From: Holacanthus passer
Taxonomy: Eukaryota > Chordata > Actinopteri > Pomacanthidae
Assembly (NCBI GenBank): GCA_025331565.1
Contig: JAFREQ010000011.1
Span: 15,458,001 to 15,522,000, forward strand
Reading direction: 5' to 3'
DNA length: 64,000 nt
Position 1 is the stretch's first letter, and the number at the start of each line of letters is the position of its first letter. A program made the translations under genes and the position numbers. Of the stretch, positions 57,830-64,000 are shown piece by piece. The notes beneath the pieces are model-generated. The model had not been told where the DNA came from. It saw only the letters and a program-made list of their open reading frames with translations, and did not search any database.

Positions 57830-60800
57830 GTAAAATGGAGGTTTTAAGCTAGTTGTTGTTAAAAACTCGACTTGGCGACGTCGAAGTTTTCGCTGAAGTT
57901 ACTCATGCTAGCTGTTGCCGTTTCTTAGTCTTACACAGAAAAGTTGTAGCTTTTAATACACGTACATGAATTTCTGCACGACATAAATATCAACTAAAAG
58001 TGATTATAACTTTTTTAAAGGTTAACTTATTTTTCCATGCAACGTAGTTACAACCGTTAGCACCGCAGTCAACGTTAGCTTCTCATTTTAAACTGTGCTA
58101 ACACGTTTATTTGCTCGTTATCGGAAAAGCTGGATGTGAGTTTATAAAATCTGTCTTATCATCTCTGTGCTATCACTAAGAAGTACCTGGCTAATGATTG
58201 TGATCAAAGGCAGGATAGACTGTAACGTGAAGCCATGTGTGGGATTCATGGCTCCTGTGGTTGACTCACTTATTCTGACTTTCTGCTCTTTTATTCATAT
58301 CAAACTGATGCATTTCTCTTTGTCATGTTTGTGGTTAAATGTCTGCTATTAGTTGAATCAGAGTCTGAAGAATGGACAGTGTGTTGTTTAGTGATTTGAA
58401 GCCATTAGGACAAACTGAATTTGCATTGAAAAATCTGTCCTCTCTATTTATTATACTTACTATACTTTATTCTACTTTCTTCTTTGCAATCTGTACTTTT
58501 ATTTCTAGTTATTTCTAATATGAGCAACACCGGATTTCAAGTTATGTCATGAATGCACAGACCACGTCTTAGCAAACTTTGGAGCAGTGTACCTCCTGTC
58601 CTCTGCCCTGCACTTAGTGCTCACATGTCAGGGGTTGTAATATCATCCAGTCTTTCTGGGGGCTAAATACAAGTGCCTTCCTTCCTCTGTCCCTCTGCCC
58701 CTGATTTCTAATCCAACATGCAGAATCAACTCTGCACTGAGAGAAAAACATCATTGTTTAAATCCACAGGCAGGTGTGCAGCTGTGAAATCCACTTAAAA
58801 TTTTCAGATTTTTAAATCAGCTGCCACTAATGATATATTTTAAGTAATCTGTTTCTACACAGGACCTTGTAGAAAACATGTTTGTAATATGACTAATGAT
58901 TACTCTTCATCTGAGGTTGATTTGTACAAAATGCAAAAGCAGCACATTTTCATGAGAAACTGATCAGCTTTCTTTTCATCTCTTCTTCCCCTCTCTGCTG
59001 TGCATTAGTCTGTTTTCCCCCTACTGCTACTGTGCCACAGTTAGCAGCTCTTCTCTACATGTAACATATAATGAACTTATAATAGCTCTCCTATTAAGAC
59101 TGTGCGACTGAAAACCATTTTGCTGGGAGGGTCAGTGAGGCTGTTCGGCAGGTGGCCAAGTACCATTTTATAGGAGCAGGTAGAAGATGAGAAGGTGCTG
59201 TTTTGTAGTTAACCATGTTTTGTCATTTTCTAATGCTTTGTGGGGAAAAAAGTGTTGCTGTTATTCCTGTTTGACAAAGTGCAGATAAAGTTCTTGCTTT
59301 TAGGTATGTGACTCTTCAAGTTTTTGCTCAGGAGTTTGGACACACATGCCATTTTGGTGAAGTTTCAGTGACAGTAAAGATGGTGTAGCAGATAAGACTG
59401 CCACAGGCCAATCAGAGGGATTTTCTGTGTCGCTGCAAAGATTCATCTTTCTCAGGTTTCGTCCCATCTCTGTAAAGAAAATTACAGGAGTCAAGAGGGG
59501 ATAGGACTTCTTTTTAGTGGTATTTTTGTGCTTTTATATCCCCTGGGTGTCTCTTTTATGTAATGAGTTTAGACACAATGCTTTATTTGTATCTGTGGAA
59601 GCACATCTCTGCAGGGTTAGCCCATCTATTTGTTTTTCTGGGTGTTTTTTTGTCTGTGTTGTTTTTTAGCTGACTGAGCTAAAATCTGACTCCATCATGT
59701 GCCTCAAGATAAGAAAGCAAAGATAAAGGAACAGGGAAAAGAGCCAATCAGTAAAAAGAGTGAAAGAAAAGCCCTTCATGTTCAAACATGTTGAGCCAAG
59801 AAGGGGTTGGAGGAGCTTTGTGATATTGTGGGTGTTCTGACTTGTTGTCGTATGCATGAGCACACATACTCAAATACATTCCCTGATGAATACACACATA
59901 CGTGCTCATATGTACACCTACACTGGCCCAAGAGCTTCAGTGTGAAAAGTGCGGTTATTATTTCACACATGTACCCTGATTAAGACAAGTGTTAATACAG
60001 CATGTGGCCCTTTTTAACAACATGTCTGCCCCCTATATACATCTCAATATAATCAAACATATATAGTAAACAGTCTAAAGTTCTTAGGAAGGATGTGAAG
60101 TGGCATAGAGCAAACATTGACAGACAAATATCAGTGTTAAGACTTGATCTTCATCCAGTGACTTTTCTGGTGCATGAATGTAAAACAAAATAACAAAAAG
60201 TATCAGTTTTAAGTGTTTTTGTGCCTTAATAAATTAAAAGTATTGTAATTCCAGGTGTGTTAAATGGGTTATGATAACAATGTTTGGATGGTGACAGAAG
60301 ATTATGGATGGAACAGGTTTGCTTACTGAGAATCTGTTTTGATTTATCGGCAGTAATGATGGCTATAGTCTAGGCGACCTCAAAGTGTTTGCAGTCAGTG
60401 CTCATGATGCCAGGTAGCATGGTAGGAAACGAGGACAGGAGTCAAACCATTGCTGAAGTGTAGAACAAGACAGTGAATGTCTGTCTGAAAGGAAGTCCAT
60501 TGATTTGCTAATCAACATTGCCAAGTTGTACACAGTTGCCTCCTGCAATACCACAACAATGGATTACTCCCATTTAATTTCAAATCATTTTGTCTCCCAA
60601 CCATATTAAACTATAGTATTGATTATTTCTATTTGATTGATTTGCTCTCTGGCTCTCTTTATGTACTATATGACCGCCCTAAAATGTTTTAGCACTCTGT
60701 CCTTCCCTTCCTCTGTTTGTCTGATTCATCTCTCTCTCTCCAGCTCTCCCTTTCTCTTTCTGTAAAGCAGCTATCAGTTGTAGGCCTGGCAGTGAGGGGT

Positions 60801-62089
60801 GCAGGGGAATGCTGACTGTCCCTTTTTGCCGCTGAGCAGGAGAAAATAAACAAGGTTGAAAACCTCCTCAAAGCCATGTACTTTTGTCAACTTCTCTCCT
60901 TCTTTGTCTCTGTGTCTTGCTCTTCTTTCCTCTTGCTGCCAGAGATCAAACCAATATAACATCCGATTTAAAAGTTCAGCTCACACAGATGTGAACTTCT
61001 GTGGAAGGGGTTTTTGTATGTCCTTTCAAGTATTTAAAGCCTAAAACCTCCATGGATTTAAAAAAGTAAAGGCAACCCAGTGGGGCAAGTTCAGGTTACT
61101 GAGAAACTCAGCCAAAAATAATCGCTTCGCAGTTTTGCAGAGACGGAAGAGGACATGCTTGGACTCATCTTTTTTAAGTATCTGAAGGTAGAAATGAGAG
61201 TGGGAGAAACGGAGAGGGAAATGGAGAGATGGAGAGGTTCACCTCCGTTTGTAATCCAATCTCATCCTGATTCCAAGCTGTTTGAAGTTCTGTCAAGAGA
61301 AATAGGCTTTGATCATGTGGACCTAATGAACTGAGAGCAGAGAGGGGAGAAGAGAGTGGAGTTTTACTTCTGGGCAACAGGCCTTCTTCCACTGATTGTC
61401 TGCTGGTTGAACGAAAGAAAGCTTTTTCTCGTAATATTGCAACTTTGAGTCAGGATTTCTTTTACATACAGGATTAGCTGTAGCAGATGTTTTCGTGTGT
61501 AGCATAGCATGTCTACTTGTCAGTGGTTGTGTGAGTACTTGGCTTCTTTCGTTGTTCCCATCTCTCTTTGGGTTTCAAGGTAAATGTCTCAAAAGACTGG
61601 ATGACAAAGCTGAGAGTCCTTTCTAGCACTGTCATTCTGTGCCTTTGCATATTTCTGCAACACTTTCTGTTGCCTGCTGCTGTGCAAATATCATTCAGTT
61701 ACATTCTTACTACTTCAAACACCATTACACACATTTTACTCTTAAGGGTCGGCCATGGTGAAAGAGGAATGCCTGACACAGAGTAGTTTTTGAGGTAAAC
61801 CTATACAAGTAGTTGCGAGTTTATTATCCCTAGCTAACCAATGAGGTCTAACGCAGAAAACCAACAGTCAACAAAAGCGGAGCATGACCTTCATACATAG
61901 GATTTAGTTGTAGGTAGTGAACCTAACTAGCACCTGAGTATAATGTTGCTCAGGCTCACTGTTGAGCAGCAGTGAGATCAACAGTGTTTGACTCTGTACG
62001 GCCAAATGTCTTATTTTGTGTTTGCAGGGGAAACAGTCAAAGATTCCCCCCTCGCTCAACACTTCACTCCTGAACCTCTGATAAGCTAT

Positions 62090-62205
62090 TATGCGCCCTG
62101 GATCCTGATTGGACGGCGTGGTGTCACAGTCTCCCTTCTTTTATTGCCGTCCCTCCATCCTGCCAAAAACAATGATGTCACCCTTGTTGCCATGGTACAC
62201 AGTGG
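62090..62205. promoter_or_regulatory. Motif-dense intronic patch (CCAAT, CRE-like, X-box)
   Basis: The run GGATCCTGATTGGACGGCG carries an inverted CCAAT box. It is followed by AACAATGATGTCACCCTTG, combining a SOX-like AACAATG with TGATGTCA, and GTTGCCATGGTAC at 62186, an RFX X-box-like site. Candidate enhancer or minor promoter. Confidence 0.3.
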
Positions 62206-62223
62206 GGCGAGCAGGAACATGCC

Positions 62224-62249
<26 letters not shown>
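62224..62249. repeat. (AG)n microsatellite with GGAGA tail
   Basis: Thirteen AG units followed by imperfect GGAGA repeats to about 62275. Confidence 0.9.
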
Positions 62250-62254
<5 letters not shown>

Positions 62255-63831
62255 CGAGGAGAGGAGAGGAGAGGAGGTGCTGCTGTGTTTGGGAGGCCAT
62301 GCTAAAACTACACATACATAGAGGAACAGTGGAGGAATAGAGCACACATTTTATTACAGTACAAAACCTGTTCAGTGTATGTGTGTGTGAGTGTTAGGGC
62401 TGTCTGAGTGACTTAATGCTATAATTATTTTCAGATCAGCATAAACTGGTTTTCACTCGCTTTTTATGACTTCATGCATCCAAAAGTTGTTGTGTTTCCT
62501 CCTCCAACAGAGCACTGTTCACTATAGTGTACAGGAAACTTCCTACTTCTAAACAGCTCAGAAATTGTTTGCAGTAAACAAACAGTACAGTTGTATCCTG
62601 CTAATAGTATTGAAAGTCTGGTTTTCATGCTTATGATTGATGTTTATGAAATTTGTAAAATCAGCTTATGAAATGAGGAATTTCCAGCAGATTCATCACT
62701 ACCTTGTATTTTTTATTTATTTATGACTGCCTGTCTAAGTGTAATCTGGGAGTGTAACAGAATAAGCACAAACACTTTATTCAATACAGTTTGAATGATT
62801 AAATCTCTACTGTGCTGTGTTGCTTCTATTTCATTCTGCAACACCAGTGCCAGAAAAACAAATCATTTTCCAAAATGTAGTCAAGACTGCAGTTTAATTT
62901 TGTTTGTCATTTAAAATTATTTGAAATGAATCCGGATGATCCAGTTGGTGTTTGAGTTTGGGAGTAGTTATGGAGAAAGCTGCGAGCTGAACTGGGACTT
63001 TTAGTCTAGGCTTTATGTTTTGTTTGGGAAAAGTCAGACAGATACATGAGGTCGAAGCAGTGGAAAGTCCCCGTGCTGAGACAGAGCCAGTGGTAGTTTT
63101 CCTGATTCTCTTTTGCTCTTACTCCCACTCACTGACGGCTCTGTAGGCCTTCTGTACCAGGACAAGACTGGAGGAAAGCAGAGCGAGTCCGACACACAGA
63201 GAGAAATAGTTCACACCCCACACACGTATACGCAGAACCCATCCACAACTATTTCTTCCAAAACATTCCCAACCAGATACTCCTCTGCTTATGCCAGAGG
63301 TTTGTGCCTCACTCAGCAAACTGTATAAGTCAACAAAATCCAAAGTTTGAGCTGGAGCACTGCCTGTACAGTAACACTGTCATGAAGTAGTTTTTGTGGT
63401 CAACTTGTTTAAAGTGGCAATAAAACAGTTGCCTCCTACTTGAAAATACCGTAATTTTGACTAATTACCATAATTCACATCCATGGCTAAGCGCCTTGTT
63501 GGAAGTGTAAGCATGTGAGTTGACAGCAATGACACGAGTGTCAGTTCATTCTTAATCATGTTTGAAATGACCAAAAGCAGAGTCAAATGTTTTTTGCAAA
63601 ATTAATGAATATTTAATTGTATAATAACATAGTTCTTTTCCTAATTGCAGACGTGGTATACTTAAAATTTGGTCTGATTTTATCATCTTTTCCTCTTTCA
63701 GAGTTTAAGGTGGAGTTTACCTCATCTGCTTCATATTGATGTCTAAGTTCTCAAACTTTGGAGCAGAAGTTCAACATCACTATTAACTCTTCTTTATCTT
63801 TTTTTCTCCTTCTGTGTCTCCCACCCTTTAG

Positions 63832-64000
63832 GTGAAGCAGCTTTGAGGGGGGACCCCAGACTCCAGTCCCTGTCTCTGTCCTCGTCTTCCTCCTCCTCAT
63901 CCTCCTCTTCGTCGTCATCCTCCTCATCTTCCATCTCCTCCATCTCCAGCCACAGGACAGGTCCTCCTCCCATCAGCCCCACCAAGAGGAAGCTGAGTGG
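63832..64000 (+). CDS. VGLL4: VGLL4 shared exon, 5' part (runs off the window)
   Basis: The acceptor TTTAG ends at 63831 after a pyrimidine-rich run. The exon starts in phase 1: GT completes the split codon, then EAALRGDPRLQSL, then a polyserine tract, then SHRTGPPPISPTKRKLSG. The flanking blocks match human EAALRGEPRxQTL and HRTGPPPISPSKRK. Between them human has about ten residues; here there are about 30, including 18 consecutive serines (63885-63938, TCC/TCG/TCA/TCT codons) and ISSISS. The mixed serine codons show the tract has been kept long enough to diverge from a pure repeat. The acidic minus-strand frame over this exon is its antisense shadow. Confidence 0.95.

Larger units (their letters stand above)
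57830..63831 (+). other. VGLL4: VGLL4 intron before the shared exon
   Basis: About 6 kb with no recognisable exon. It contains a (GA)n microsatellite at 62224-62249 and a motif-dense patch at 62090-62200. Otherwise plain AT-rich intronic sequence with many T-runs. Confidence 0.8.

Noticed and set aside
63794..63985. Minus-strand frame coding an Asp/Glu-rich acidic protein
   Set aside because: It is the antisense of the VGLL4 polyserine-coding repeat; serine TCC/TCG codons read as GGA/GAG-type acidic codons on the other strand.

Overview
The window is nuclear DNA from a bony fish, most likely a percomorph teleost. The support is large introns with GT..AG borders, CpG-rich promoter patches in AT-rich surroundings, many (CA)n microsatellites, and several interspersed repeats I recognise as typical of teleost genomes. 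There is no prokaryotic, organellar or viral gene content. Three protein-coding genes are supported: synapsin II (minus strand, first coding exon only, 21632-22077), TAMM41 (plus strand, complete, eight exons, 31700-36597) and VGLL4 (plus strand, two alternative first coding exons and the start of the shared next exon; it runs off the right edge). The order SYN2 / TAMM41 / VGLL4, with SYN2 diverging from the other two, matches human 3p25 in inverted orientation, which supports the identifications and orthology.

Layout. Bases 1-21631 are read as the 5' part of SYN2 intron 1. They contain no further exon I can find, one intact tRNA-Gly(GCC) gene on the opposite strand (15458-15528), several repeats, and an unusual cluster of hairpins and duplications at 20114-20686. 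Bases 22078 to about 22760 are the SYN2 5' leader and promoter, with a C-rich run that on the sense strand is a strong G-quadruplex candidate. About 22800-31430 is the SYN2-TAMM41 intergenic region, holding microsatellites, a retroelement-like tail and a few conserved-looking patches. About 31440-31699 is the TAMM41 CpG-rich promoter and leader, then the gene. About 36600-39340 is intergenic. A CpG/pyrimidine-rich promoter at 39340-39540, with a doublet of TEAD (MCAT) sites, precedes the first VGLL4 coding exon (41145-41208). A second CpG island at 57380-57500, with a palindromic NRF1-type site, precedes the alternative first exon (57748-57829). Both splice in the same phase to the exon starting at 63832. 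The intervening introns carry at least five teleost repeats, including a 416-bp element with terminal inverted repeats and a decayed BED-zinc-finger exon of a hAT transposon.

Function. The three genes do not form a pathway: SYN2 is a synaptic-vesicle phosphoprotein, TAMM41 makes CDP-diacylglycerol for mitochondrial cardiolipin, and VGLL4 is a TEAD-binding co-repressor of YAP signalling. They are neighbours by ancient synteny. No wholly new gene system was found. The observations most worth checking are the TEAD-site doublet in the promoter of a TEAD regulator, the 38-bp-stem hairpin and nearby cruciform in the SYN2 intron, the BED-exon element, and the polyserine expansion in VGLL4.
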